Under the pieces are notes generated by a model. The model did no database searches. It saw only the letters and a program-made list of their open reading frames with translations, and was not told the DNA's origin. A program made the translations under genes and the position numbers. 64,000 bases of DNA from an uncultured Parabacteroides sp. (GTDB lineage Bacteria > Bacteroidota > Bacteroidia > Bacteroidales > Tannerellaceae), in assembly GCF_947855115.1 (NCBI RefSeq), contig NZ_CANTZW010000018.1, positions 1-64,000 on the forward strand, given 5' to 3'. Below are positions 6,845 to 15,259 of this stretch, piece by piece. Every line of letters begins with the position of its first letter. Position 1 is the first letter of the stretch.

Positions 6845-8914
6845 TTATGTTAAGTAGCGAGTACTCTCGTTCATTCCGGCCTGTATGGGATAGGCTAGTA
6901 CGAAATTGTTTGCTTGGAAATATTTATTGAGGTATTTCGGGATGCGGGCCATGATAGGTGCGTAAGAAAGTCCTTCCTTGCGGCTGAGGATAATCCACAT
7001 GGTATCATCGGGCTTGATATCCCGGAATACGATCAGGAAATCGTCCCAATCGCTAAATTCGGTATAAGTAATCTCCCTGCTTTTCTTCGCGAGTAGTTTC
7101 TTTAAAACGTTCAGGGTTGTTTCCGATCCGTAGAAAACCGTTTTTGCGCCTGTATTCTGGACTACATTCCAAAGGCGGTTGATGATTTGATTGAAACCGA
7201 TTTCTTTTTCGGCCAACTCGGGAACGATAATCAAATGCCGTTTCACGGTAGCGATGGGCTGGACCGGCTTGTAGATGAAAGTGCTTACGCTGCTCGCTGC
7301 CAATACGCTTTCTACGATATGCCCCAGGAAATCGGCGGGAATATCTCTTTCCTTATGTAAGCCGAGCACCATATCTGTGATTTCCCGTTCCTTCACTACG
7401 CTGGCGATCGCGTTGGAGACGCTGAGGTCGTATCTTAACAATTCCTTCATCCGGGTATCTGTAGCCGCGGCTGTGTTGACCGCCGTTTGCAAGACTTTGC
7501 GGGATTGCTTTAATATTTTCTCGTCGGAGCTATGATTGTCGATCACTTTTAAGGCATATAAACCGTTTTTATTATGGGGGGATTTGATCGCCAGGCTCAG
7601 ATTGACCAATTCCTCTACGGTTTCCTCGTTGCTGACCGGTATCAATATATGCTCGGACCGGTCTCCTTTATTTATCTCTTCATCGGAGCTTTCTTGAGCC
7701 GCTATATTATGTGCTCCTTTCTGGGCGGCAAAGGAGGCGATCGTGCAGGTGACAAGGATCATCAAGATCGTGCCATTCAGTACGCTCTCGTTCAATAAAC
7801 GGATGGGTTCGCCTTCCGGTGTCGTTCCGATGATCACGTTATATCCAACCAAGACGGCGGCTAACGTGGCGGCGGCTTGCGCGTTGCTTAAGCCAAAAAT
7901 AACGCTTCGCTGATCAACAGATAGGCGGAATGTCTTTTGTGTCAGCCAAGCGGCTATATATTTTGCGACCGTGGCAACGATAATCATGATTAATCCCACT
8001 TTGATCGTATCGAAGCTGGTGAAGAAAGCCCGGTAGTCGATCAGCATACCTACGCTGAGCAAAAAGAAAGGAATGAATATGGCGTTCCCGACAAATTCTA
8101 CGCGATTCATCAGGGGAGAGCTTTGAGGGATAAGGCGATTCAAGGCCAACCCGGACAAGAAAGCCCCGATAATCGCTTCCATCCCGGCCAACTGAGCTAG
8201 AAACGATCCTAGGAATACCATTACCAGTACGAATATATATTGGGAGATATTATCGTGTACGTGCTTGAAGAACCAACGGCCGATAAAAGGAAACCCTAGC
8301 AATACGATTAGCGTGAATACCACGATCGATACCCCTAAGCGAATCCAGAACATATCATTGACCTGCCCGGTAGCCATGCCTACAATAATCGTTAAGACCA
8401 GTAAAGCCAGCGTGTCGGTAATCATCGTACCTCCGACTGTTATGCTTACCGCATTGTTTTTACTGATTCCCAGCTTGCTGATTATCGGGTAAGCGATTAG
8501 CGTATGAGAAGCGAACATGCTGGCCAATAAAATAGATGTCAAAACACTGAATTTTAATACCCATATCCCGATTATCGTACCGAGCGCCATCGGTATGAGG
8601 AAGGTGTACATACCGAAAATGAGGCTCTTCGCGCTATTTCTCTTGAAATCTCCCATGTCGATCTCTAATCCGGCGAGGAACATGATGTAGAGTAATCCCG
8701 CCGTTCCGGAGAGAATGATGCTGCTATCTCGCAATACTAGGTTGAATCCGTGTGGCCCGATGATGGCTCCGGCGATGATCAGGCCCAATAGGTGAGGTAT
8801 CCTAAGCTTATTGAGCAGGAGCGGAGCGGCCAAGATTATCAAGAGGATTAAAAGGAATTTCAATACAGGGTCCGCTAGCGGTAACGTGAAATCTATTGTC
8901 GATGCTAATATCAT
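6845..8914 (-). CDS. CPA2 family cation/H+ antiporter with cytoplasmic C-terminal domain
   Basis: A 689-residue inner-membrane protein. About 12 transmembrane segments span residues 10-400, with the CPA2 pattern LLYIMFLAGLEIDM and a later EAIIGAFLSGLALN region. A soluble part (about 405-689) has two weak universal-stress-like halves, for example residues around SEHILIPVSNEETVEELVNLSL. It should exchange Na+ or K+ for H+ and help control pH and ion balance; the ion cannot be deduced. A related but distinct antiporter with the same layout is encoded at 53723-56014. The 289-bp gap to the next, divergent gene holds promoters only. Confidence 0.9.
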   Translation of the reverse strand: MILASTIDFTLPLADPVLKFLLILLIILAAPLLLNKLRIPHLLGLIIAGAIIGPHGFNLVLRDSSIILSGTAGLLYIMFLAGLEIDMGDFKRNSAKSLIFGMYTFLIPMALGTIIGIWVLKFSVLTSILLASMFASHTLIAYPIISKLGISKNNAVSITVGGTMITDTLALLVLTIIVGMATGQVNDMFWIRLGVSIVVFTLIVLLGFPFIGRWFFKHVHDNISQYIFVLVMVFLGSFLAQLAGMEAIIGAFLSGLALNRLIPQSSPLMNRVEFVGNAIFIPFFLLSVGMLIDYRAFFTSFDTIKVGLIMIIVATVAKYIAAWLTQKTFRLSVDQRSVIFGLSNAQAAATLAAVLVGYNVIIGTTPEGEPIRLLNESVLNGTILMILVTCTIASFAAQKGAHNIAAQESSDEEINKGDRSEHILIPVSNEETVEELVNLSLAIKSPHNKNGLYALKVIDNHSSDEKILKQSRKVLQTAVNTAAATDTRMKELLRYDLSVSNAIASVVKEREITDMVLGLHKERDIPADFLGHIVESVLAASSVSTFIYKPVQPIATVKRHLIIVPELAEKEIGFNQIINRLWNVVQNTGAKTVFYGSETTLNVLKKLLAKKSREITYTEFSDWDDFLIVFRDIKPDDTMWIILSRKEGLSYAPIMARIPKYLNKYFQANNFVLAYPIQAGMNESTRYLT

Positions 8915-9054
8915 AATTCGTATTTTTTACGTTTTAACTTGAAAACAAATATAAGAAGAATTTGTCGAGTTTGCAGCGTTTATGCCAACATTGCATCTTC
9001 TTTTATAGATAACAATAAATGTGTGAGTTTTATAAGTTAAAGTATATATAAATC

Positions 9055-9085
9055 TTGGGACATAAGAGTGAACCGAGTATATTTG
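9055..9085 (+). promoter_or_regulatory. Promoter of the 9204 gene
   Basis: TTGG at 9055-9058, 19 nt, TATATTTG at 9078-9085. The predicted leader is about 110 nt. Confidence 0.6.
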
Positions 9086-9203
9086 TACATATCTTGCGTT
9101 GAGTTTATTGTTATAAAACTAAAAAGCGTTTAAACCCTTGGCATAAAAGGGTATCAAACATGAAAAGAGAAAAATATTTATTTAATGTAGAGGAGAAACA
9201 AAT

Positions 9204-10511
9204 ATGAAACCCATGAAATTAACATCTTTAGTGATGATGATTCTGATCGCATTTAGCGCTGCGGCTCAGGAGGAGTTCTTTGATGATGTGTATTTCTCTT
9301 CCAAAAGCAAGAAAAAGAAAGAACAGGTTGAAGAGAAAGAGGTTGTTCAGCCGAAGCAGGAGTCTAGGACTCCGGTCGCGACAGCCGAGAGCAAGGCCTT
9401 TTCTGATTCGGACAGCCGGGACGTGGATGAATATAATCGTCGGTACGCTTCTGTGGAGGTAGAGGAGCCTTATCGTGAGGATGACTCCGCGGATTATAAG
9501 GATAGTGATGGAAACGACTCATCTTCCGAACGCCGCTCGGATACTGAGTATACGGAACGTATCGTTCGTTATCATTCACCGAGTAAGATTACGATCGCCG
9601 GGGCGGATCAAGTGGATCTGTATCTGAGTGACGGATATTACGGCTATGGTTATGATACGGATTACTCGAACGGTAGCGCAAACGTAAATTTGTATGTCAA
9701 TGTAGGTAATAGCTGGGGGTCGCCTTGGTATACTGGTTGGTACGATCCTTGGTTTTATGGTTATAGCCCGTGGTGGACTTATTCAGCTCGTTTTTACGGT
9801 CCGTCTTGGGGATTCGGCTGGGGCTGGGGAGGTTTCTATGCCGGATATTATAGCCCGTGGTACGATCCATGGTATGGCCCGCATTGGGGTTGGGGCGGAT
9901 ATTGGGGCCCGGGATATTGGGGTGGTGGCTACTGGGGGCATCATCACCATTACGCGACACCCTATCGTCATTATGCGAACGGGCGATCTTCTTATCGGGA
10001 TAATAGGGGGTATTCCTCTGGACGTAGTTCAGGATATAGTAGCGGACGGTACACATCTGGCCGTTCGAGCGGAAGAGCCTCTTCGCTGAAAGGCGCCGGT
10101 ACATCTACACGTCCTTCCTCCTCGTCTCTGAGTAACGGCAGAGGTTCTTACACGAGAAGCGAGGCTGCCGCTATATCTGGGGCTGGTCGTAGATCTTCCG
10201 CAAATCGGGGAAGCGCGTCTTCCTCAAGCGGTGTTCGTACTCGTATAAGTTCGAGCAACTCATCGAGCGCGGGACGTCAATATGTGGCGCCGAGTCGTTC
10301 TTCTTCTATCCGTAGTAACTCTTCGTCCAATAGTTCTTCTAGGTCTTCTGTGCAGTCTAGAAGTTATACACCGTCTCGTCGTAGCTCACTGGGTTCTTCT
10401 TCGGGATATACGGGAGGTCGTTCCAGTGGTTCTTTTAGCAGTGGCGGAGGCCGTTCGGGTGGTTCTAGTGGTTCTTACAGTGGAGGTCGTTCCGGTGGTG
10501 GACGTCGGTAA
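9204..10511 (+). CDS. Secreted low-complexity protein rich in Tyr/Trp/Gly then Ser/Arg/Gly
   Basis: 435 residues with a clear signal peptide (MKPMKLTSLVMMILIAFSAAA). I do not recognise a catalytic family. Four zones can be seen. Residues 30-60 are Lys/Glu-rich. Residues 60-130 are acidic with many Ser and Asp. Residues about 145-250 are extraordinarily aromatic, with repeats such as SPWYDPW and WGWGGYW and a four-His run. Residues 260-435 are Ser/Arg/Gly-rich with SSGR and SGGR repeats. Such composition suggests a disordered or cell-surface protein. It is 33 bp upstream of the FadL-like gene and likely in one transcript with it. The antisense frame 9697-10104 is only a shadow of this composition. 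Confidence 0.75.
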   Translation: MKPMKLTSLVMMILIAFSAAAQEEFFDDVYFSSKSKKKKEQVEEKEVVQPKQESRTPVATAESKAFSDSDSRDVDEYNRRYASVEVEEPYREDDSADYKDSDGNDSSSERRSDTEYTERIVRYHSPSKITIAGADQVDLYLSDGYYGYGYDTDYSNGSANVNLYVNVGNSWGSPWYTGWYDPWFYGYSPWWTYSARFYGPSWGFGWGWGGFYAGYYSPWYDPWYGPHWGWGGYWGPGYWGGGYWGHHHHYATPYRHYANGRSSYRDNRGYSSGRSSGYSSGRYTSGRSSGRASSLKGAGTSTRPSSSSLSNGRGSYTRSEAAAISGAGRRSSANRGSASSSSGVRTRISSSNSSSAGRQYVAPSRSSSIRSNSSSNSSSRSSVQSRSYTPSRRSSLGSSSGYTGGRSSGSFSSGGGRSGGSSGSYSGGRSGGGRR

Positions 10512-10544
10512 TTTTGAATGTATGGATGATAAAATAGAGATAAG

Positions 10545-12122
10545 ATGAGAAAAATAGGAATTATGATGTCGGTGCTTGCTTTATGTGGCGGTACCGCTTT
10601 TTCCCAGTCGCAATTAGACGCTTTTAGGTATTCCCAAACTGAATTGAGTGGTACGGCCCGGTATCTGGGAATGGGCGGGGCTTTTGGTGCGCTAGGTGGC
10701 GATATATCTGCGATGAACACGAATCCGGCTGGGTTGGCGGTTTATCATAGCTCCGAGATCGTGACAACCTTTAGCTTATCGGCTGTTAACGCCAAGTCTG
10801 ATTGGCTAGGGAATAAGGTGGATGAGGGGAAGAATACGTTTAGTTTTGATAATATCGCTTACGTAGGTTATTTCCCTACAGGAAATGATGAGGGACTGGT
10901 GAGTTGGAATGTTGGTTTCTCTTATAACCGGGTAAAAAATTATAGAAGAAACTATACGTTAAATACAGCGGGAAATTTGCATACCTCTTTGTCTGATTAC
11001 ACGGCTTTGCGCTCTTACGGTCTGCCTGCCGCTGATTTAGCCAGTTCCGATGGGTATAACCCTTACGAAAATCCTAATATCGGAGACTGGTTGTCTATCT
11101 TGAGTTTTCAAGGGGGATATACGGTGCCGGCAAATAATGAAGGTAATGTATATTCCAGCGCTTTTTATGATCCCGCTACTCAGGAGTTCTTGAACTTGGA
11201 AGGGGCGGAGTTGCGTGTCTCGGAATGGGGCTCTATAGACAAGTATAATATGGCTTTTGGCCTAAATATATCCGAGATGTTCATGTTTGGCGCGGATGTC
11301 AGCATCACTGATCTGAAATATGAGTACGAATCCAGGTATGATGAGGGATTTACGAGGAATAGTAATTTATATTTAGATAATTATCTGAAGACGGATGGTA
11401 CCGGCTATTCTTTCAATATCGGCGCTATCGTCCGTCCTGTGGATTTTCTGCGCTTGGGGGTTGCCTATAATTCTCCGGTGTGGTATAAGATGACCGATTA
11501 TTATCAAGGGCATGCGGGAACGGATATTCCATTTTTGGATGATCCTAAGCTGGATGCGAGTACTCCCAAAGGGGTTTATGACTATGAGTATCGTTCTCCG
11601 GACAAATGGTTGTTTAGTGCGGCAGCTATTTTCGGGACGGTGGGCTTGATAAGCGTGGATTATGAGTTGACCAATTATAAGAACATGCGAATGTATCAGA
11701 CGGATGGCAGTAGTAATCTTGTGACGAATGAAGATATATCGAACAATTTCAAGATGGGAAATACGATTCGTGTGGGCGCGGAGTTCAAGCCGACTCCTCA
11801 GTTTGCCGTGAGAGCCGGTGTCGCGTATAGTGATAGTCCGCTTAAGGATCCGATAAAGAATGGTGATATAGAGATCGCCACTGTTGGGACAATCCCTCAT
11901 TTTACGATATATAAAGGGACGACAAGTTATACGGTGGGTTTGGGATATCGTTTCACTCCTAATTTTTATACGGATTTAGCCTGTGTCATAGGTTCTTATA
12001 AAGAAGACGCTTATATATTCTCTAATATGATAGAGGATGGGGAAAAGCTTATGGAGGCTCAGCCGGCTACGTTGAAAAACAATACGACCCGTGTTGCGTT
12101 GACATTAGGATACAAGTTTTAA
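10545..12122 (+). CDS. FadL/OmpP1-like outer-membrane beta-barrel protein
   Basis: 525 residues with signal peptide MRKIGIMMSVLALCGGTAFS. The mature N-terminus carries the family feature of FadL/TodX-like proteins, SGTARYLGMGGAFGALGG followed by NPAGLAVY, the segment that forms the N-terminal hatch. The rest is a series of amphipathic strands ending in LTLGYKF, a normal barrel closing strand. FadL proteins let hydrophobic molecules across the outer membrane; the Bacteroidales branch has no known substrate. It follows the aromatic-rich secreted protein and ends at a strong terminator. Confidence 0.85.
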   Translation: MRKIGIMMSVLALCGGTAFSQSQLDAFRYSQTELSGTARYLGMGGAFGALGGDISAMNTNPAGLAVYHSSEIVTTFSLSAVNAKSDWLGNKVDEGKNTFSFDNIAYVGYFPTGNDEGLVSWNVGFSYNRVKNYRRNYTLNTAGNLHTSLSDYTALRSYGLPAADLASSDGYNPYENPNIGDWLSILSFQGGYTVPANNEGNVYSSAFYDPATQEFLNLEGAELRVSEWGSIDKYNMAFGLNISEMFMFGADVSITDLKYEYESRYDEGFTRNSNLYLDNYLKTDGTGYSFNIGAIVRPVDFLRLGVAYNSPVWYKMTDYYQGHAGTDIPFLDDPKLDASTPKGVYDYEYRSPDKWLFSAAAIFGTVGLISVDYELTNYKNMRMYQTDGSSNLVTNEDISNNFKMGNTIRVGAEFKPTPQFAVRAGVAYSDSPLKDPIKNGDIEIATVGTIPHFTIYKGTTSYTVGLGYRFTPNFYTDLACVIGSYKEDAYIFSNMIEDGEKLMEAQPATLKNNTTRVALTLGYKF

Positions 12123-12143
12123 TTATATATTTAGATCAGTAAA

Positions 12144-12188
12144 GTCCCCTGTTCGTACGTTAAAGGTGCGGACAGGGGACATTCTTTT
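12144..12188 (+). terminator. Intrinsic terminator after FadL-like gene
   Basis: GTCCCCTGTTCG pairs with CGGACAGGGGAC (12144-12180), followed by ATTCTTTT. Confidence 0.85.
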
Positions 12189-12322
12189 ATAATTTGAAAT
12201 AAAAAGTTTGTCAGATTAAAATATTTTTTGTTCTTTTGCCTTCGTAAATAACATTGTATAACAATTAAACCGCATCGCCTATAGCATAAACATTACTCGA
12301 ATAAACTAAAAATGTGGAAGTA

Positions 12323-12916
12323 ATGAAGACTTTAAAAATGATGACCGACGAGGAATTGGTTGTCCTTTATGCAGAAGGTAATAATGCTGCTTTCGATATT
12401 TTATTAAATCGATACAAAAGTAGCATTCATTCTTACATTTATTTCATTGTACGTAACAAGGAACTTACGGAGGATATCTTTCAAGAGACTTTCGTAAAGG
12501 TTATTATGACTATAAAACAAGGTCGCTATACCGAGAATGGTAAGTTTAAGGCTTGGATTACCCGTATCGCTCACAATTTGATTATAGATAACTTTCGTCA
12601 GGAGCGTAGCGAGAACACGATCTCGAATGATGAGGTAGAAATCGATTTGTTCAATAATATCAAGCTTTGCGATGGTACGATAGAGGATAATATCGTACGT
12701 CACCAGGTGTTGTCGGATGTTAAGAAATTGGTGAAACATTTGCCAGATAGCCAACGTGAGGTATTGGAGATGCGTTACTATCAAGATCTTAGCTTTAAGG
12801 AAATCGCCGATATCACGGGAGTTAGCATTAATACGGCCTTGGGGCGTATGCGTTACGCTATCTTAAATATGCGGCGTATGGCCGATGAGAACCGTATCGA
12901 GTTGTCTATGGTATAA
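12323..12916 (+). CDS. ECF-type RNA polymerase sigma factor
   Basis: 197 residues starting at the ATG at 12323 (an upstream GTG at 12314 adds three residues only). Region 2 (about 20-90) includes the helix with TEDIFQETFVKV and KAWITRIAHNLIIDNFRQ, which bind core polymerase and the -10 region. Region 4 (about 130-185) contains LPDSQREVLEMRYYQDLSFKEIADITGVS, the -35 helix-turn-helix. No FecR-like anti-sigma gene follows; instead a 59-residue gene is next. This places it outside the SusCD-linked group and suggests a general or stress role (inference). Confidence 0.93.
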   Translation: MKTLKMMTDEELVVLYAEGNNAAFDILLNRYKSSIHSYIYFIVRNKELTEDIFQETFVKVIMTIKQGRYTENGKFKAWITRIAHNLIIDNFRQERSENTISNDEVEIDLFNNIKLCDGTIEDNIVRHQVLSDVKKLVKHLPDSQREVLEMRYYQDLSFKEIADITGVSINTALGRMRYAILNMRRMADENRIELSMV

Positions 12917-12985
12917 AATAATTCTTTTCCCATGCAATAAGTCTTAGGCCTGTACGTTTTATTAGCAAACAGAATAAAAATAAAG

Positions 12986-13165
12986 ATGCCTATGAGGAAA
13001 CTTTCTACGCGATGCATGGATGATTTAGAGAAAAAAAAGAAAAGTGCCCCGGAGGTGAAAAGTTCGCCTCGGAAGCAAACGATGGATTTCCTGAAACAGT
13101 TTGCGAGGGCTTATCAAGTAGAACCGGCTATACGTCCGGAACTCTGCGGGTATGTGTTGAACTAA
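12986..13165 (+). CDS. Small protein (59 aa), unknown function
   Basis: ATG at 12986 to TAA at 13163-13165 encodes 59 residues: MPMRKLSTRCMDDLEKK at the start and ending in ELCGYVLN. It is basic in the first half (KKKK, SSPRKQ) and helical in the second (TMDFLKQFARAYQVE). A second Met at residue 3 is an alternative start. It begins 69 bp after the ECF sigma stop on the same strand and ends right before a terminator, so it is probably co-transcribed with sigma. It has no transmembrane segment and does not resemble a FecR or zinc anti-sigma domain. Its codons look like those of neighbouring genes. Function is not deducible. Confidence 0.65.
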   Translation: MPMRKLSTRCMDDLEKKKKSAPEVKSSPRKQTMDFLKQFARAYQVEPAIRPELCGYVLN

Positions 13166-13173
13166 GATTTATG

Positions 13174-13213
13174 GAAAGAGAATCTATATTATTAGGTTCT
13201 CTTTCTTTTTTTT
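13174..13213 (+). terminator. Intrinsic terminator after the 59-residue gene
   Basis: GAAAGAGAA (13174-13182) pairs perfectly with TTCTCTTTC (13197-13205), followed by eight T. The rpe promoter begins directly after it. Confidence 0.8.
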
Positions 13214-13214
13214 G

Positions 13215-13222
13215 TACTTTTG
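13215..13222 (+). promoter_or_regulatory. rpe promoter -7 box
   Basis: TACTTTTG, a perfect TAnnTTTG, 20 bp before the rpe ATG and just after the upstream terminator. The -33 element is not obvious. Confidence 0.5.
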
Positions 13223-13242
13223 TAAAAACAAAAGACAAGATT

Positions 13243-13893
13243 ATGAAGCATTTGATAGCGCCTTCCCTTCTTTCCGCTAATTTCTTGGATTTACGGAAAG
13301 AAGTGGAAATGATAAATAAGAGTGACGCCGATTGGTTGCATCTGGATATTATGGATGGGGTTTTCGTGCCGAATATCTCATTTGGTTTCCCGGTGCTTAA
13401 CGCATTGAAGCCCATGTGCCGGAAACCGATGGATGTACACTTGATGATCGTGGAGCCCCAGAAGTTTATTCCAGAAGTTGCGGCTACGGGAGCCTATATG
13501 ATGAACGTGCATTATGAGGCATGTACTCATTTACACCGGACGGTAGCCGCTATTAAGGAGGCGGGTATGAAGGCGGGGGTTACCTTGAATCCGCATACGC
13601 CAATCTGTTTGTTGGAAGATATTATCCAAGACGTGGACATGGTTTTGCTGATGTCCGTGAATCCGGGATTTGGAGGTCAACGTTTCATAGAGCATTCTGT
13701 GGAAAAAGTGGCCCGTTTGCGGGAAATGATAGACCGGAAAGGATTGGATACCTTAATCGAGGTAGACGGAGGGGTGAATTTGGATACGGGAAAGCGTTTG
13801 GTCGATGCGGGTGCCAATGTGCTGGTTGCAGGTAATTTCGTGTTCAGCTCTCCTGATCCGGAACAAACGATCAAGGATTTGAAAGCTTTGTAG
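13243..13893 (+). CDS. rpe: Ribulose-phosphate 3-epimerase
   Basis: A 216-residue TIM-barrel enzyme that interconverts ribulose 5-phosphate and xylulose 5-phosphate in the pentose phosphate pathway. Visible motifs: APSLLSANF at the N-terminus, LHLDIMDGVFVPNISFG with metal-binding His/Asp, DVHLM, VHYEA, MSVNPGFGGQRF and EVDGGV with the catalytic Asp. I start at 13243, because an upstream in-frame ATG at 13171 would put the terminator and promoter inside the gene. The next gene, comEC, begins 41 bp later and carries a terminator in its first codons. Confidence 0.96.
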   Translation: MKHLIAPSLLSANFLDLRKEVEMINKSDADWLHLDIMDGVFVPNISFGFPVLNALKPMCRKPMDVHLMIVEPQKFIPEVAATGAYMMNVHYEACTHLHRTVAAIKEAGMKAGVTLNPHTPICLLEDIIQDVDMVLLMSVNPGFGGQRFIEHSVEKVARLREMIDRKGLDTLIEVDGGVNLDTGKRLVDAGANVLVAGNFVFSSPDPEQTIKDLKAL

Positions 13894-13934
13894 AAGACAC
13901 GGATAAATATATCAACCAAAACCAAACTATTATT

Positions 13935-15221
13935 ATGATCGAGGAAATACAAAAGCGGCCTTTTGTGCGGCCGCTTTTTTTGTGGATAACCGGAATTTTA
14001 CTCTATACGCTATTACCGACCTCTTTGCTTCTCACGGTCTTGGGAACATTGGCTACCTTGATATTTCTTCTTCTTTGCGTATCGCGAGGATGGGCATGCG
14101 CAATGATACGATACGATTCCCGTTGGGTGTGGGGAGCCATAATCTCAGTCTTGATCTTATTCTTGGCAGTAGAGGTATGTTGGTATAGTGACCGGCGTAT
14201 AGCTTTCGTAAATGAATCTGCTTCTTCGTTAAGTTTGATGGCGGTCGAGGCCCAATATTCTTTGGTGAATACATTTGATCATTTACGCTTGTCTGAGGAA
14301 GAAAAATCTATTTTAGCGACATTGACTTTAGGATACAAAAAAGCGATGAGCCGGGAAACGAAAAAACGTTTCTCATTGGCGGGAGTATCCCATATATTAG
14401 CGGTGAGTGGCTTTCATGTTGCCGTAGTTTGTGGATTCTTATCTTTCTTTTGCTCGTTTATGCCAAGATGGGGGATGGGGCGTTGGGTTCGTTATATCGT
14501 TCTGGTGGGAAGTCTTTGGGGATTTGTCTTTATCACGGGGTTGGCACCCTCGGCGGTACGGGCGGCCTTGATGTTATCCCTGTATTTAACAGGGAAGGTA
14601 CTCCGTCGTACTACGGATGGATATAATACATGGGCTGCCGCCGCTTTTTGCATGTTGGCCTATGAACCGTATTATTTGTTTGATATCGGTTTTCAGTTGA
14701 GTTATTTAGCCGTGTTTTTTATTTTGTTCCTTGTGCCTCGTTTAAGAAAGTGGATAGAGGTCAGAAATCCACTGTTGGCCATACCTTGGGAATGGATTAT
14801 TGTATCTGTCGCCGCACAGGTGGGGACCGCTTTCCTTTGTTTTTATTATTTCGGACAATTTTCCACGGTCTTTTTGTTTACGAATCTTCCGGTTACTTTC
14901 TTGGCTATGTTTTTGATACCTCTTGCCTTTCTATGGTTGTGTTATCCGGTGGATTTATATGGGTACGACTGGGTACAAAGGATCGTGGAAGGGCTGGTTC
15001 ATGGCATGGGAAAGGTGGTGGAAGTATTCAGCGCTATGCCCTATGCGACGATTACGGGGCATTTTGGCTTCTTTGAGATGTTGGGAAGTTATGGGGTTTT
15101 AGTCTTAGGTCTGATATACATGAAGATACGGGAGCCGAAGGTTCTGTTAGCCGCTTTAGTCCTTTTGTTAATAATATCGGTAAAGATTCTTATTGAACTT
15201 TTTTTGATAGCCGGAAACTAA
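13935..15221 (+). CDS. ComEC/Rec2 family membrane protein, short form
   Basis: A 428-residue inner-membrane protein with about 9-10 hydrophobic segments. It has the Competence-domain signature LAVSGFHVAVVCGFLSFF (about residue 155) and the family's TGLAPSAVRAALMLSLY. Classical ComEC proteins have roughly 700 or more residues, with a C-terminal metallo-beta-lactamase domain that degrades one DNA strand. That domain is absent here, and the gene ends normally before the next promoter. It may be a channel only, with a separate nuclease, or serve another role. Codons 6-16 overlap a strong intrinsic-terminator-like hairpin. Confidence 0.8.
   Translation: MIEEIQKRPFVRPLFLWITGILLYTLLPTSLLLTVLGTLATLIFLLLCVSRGWACAMIRYDSRWVWGAIISVLILFLAVEVCWYSDRRIAFVNESASSLSLMAVEAQYSLVNTFDHLRLSEEEKSILATLTLGYKKAMSRETKKRFSLAGVSHILAVSGFHVAVVCGFLSFFCSFMPRWGMGRWVRYIVLVGSLWGFVFITGLAPSAVRAALMLSLYLTGKVLRRTTDGYNTWAAAAFCMLAYEPYYLFDIGFQLSYLAVFFILFLVPRLRKWIEVRNPLLAIPWEWIIVSVAAQVGTAFLCFYYFGQFSTVFLFTNLPVTFLAMFLIPLAFLWLCYPVDLYGYDWVQRIVEGLVHGMGKVVEVFSAMPYATITGHFGFFEMLGSYGVLVLGLIYMKIREPKVLLAALVLLLIISVKILIELFLIAGN
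13952..13981 (+). terminator. Terminator-like hairpin inside the start of comEC
   Basis: AAAGCGGCC (13952-13960) pairs with GGCCGCTTT (13969-13977) with an 8-nt loop; the last stem T runs on as a tract of seven T (13975-13981). It lies 59 bp past the rpe stop and within codons 6-16 of comEC. It likely ends most rpe transcripts and limits comEC expression (inference). Confidence 0.75.
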
Positions 15222-15229
15222 AAAAGTCG

Positions 15230-15237
15230 TACCTTTG
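15230..15237 (+). promoter_or_regulatory. -7 box upstream of the DHH phosphoesterase gene
   Basis: TACCTTTG, perfect TAnnTTTG, 22 bp before the ATG at 15260. A TTTG lies upstream at a longer than usual spacing (23 nt). Confidence 0.45.
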
Positions 15238-15259
15238 GGGGTGAAAACAAAAAGATTAT

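Noticed and set aside
9697..10104. 135-residue minus-strand open frame
   Set aside because: Low-complexity shadow of the aromatic/Ser-rich gene.
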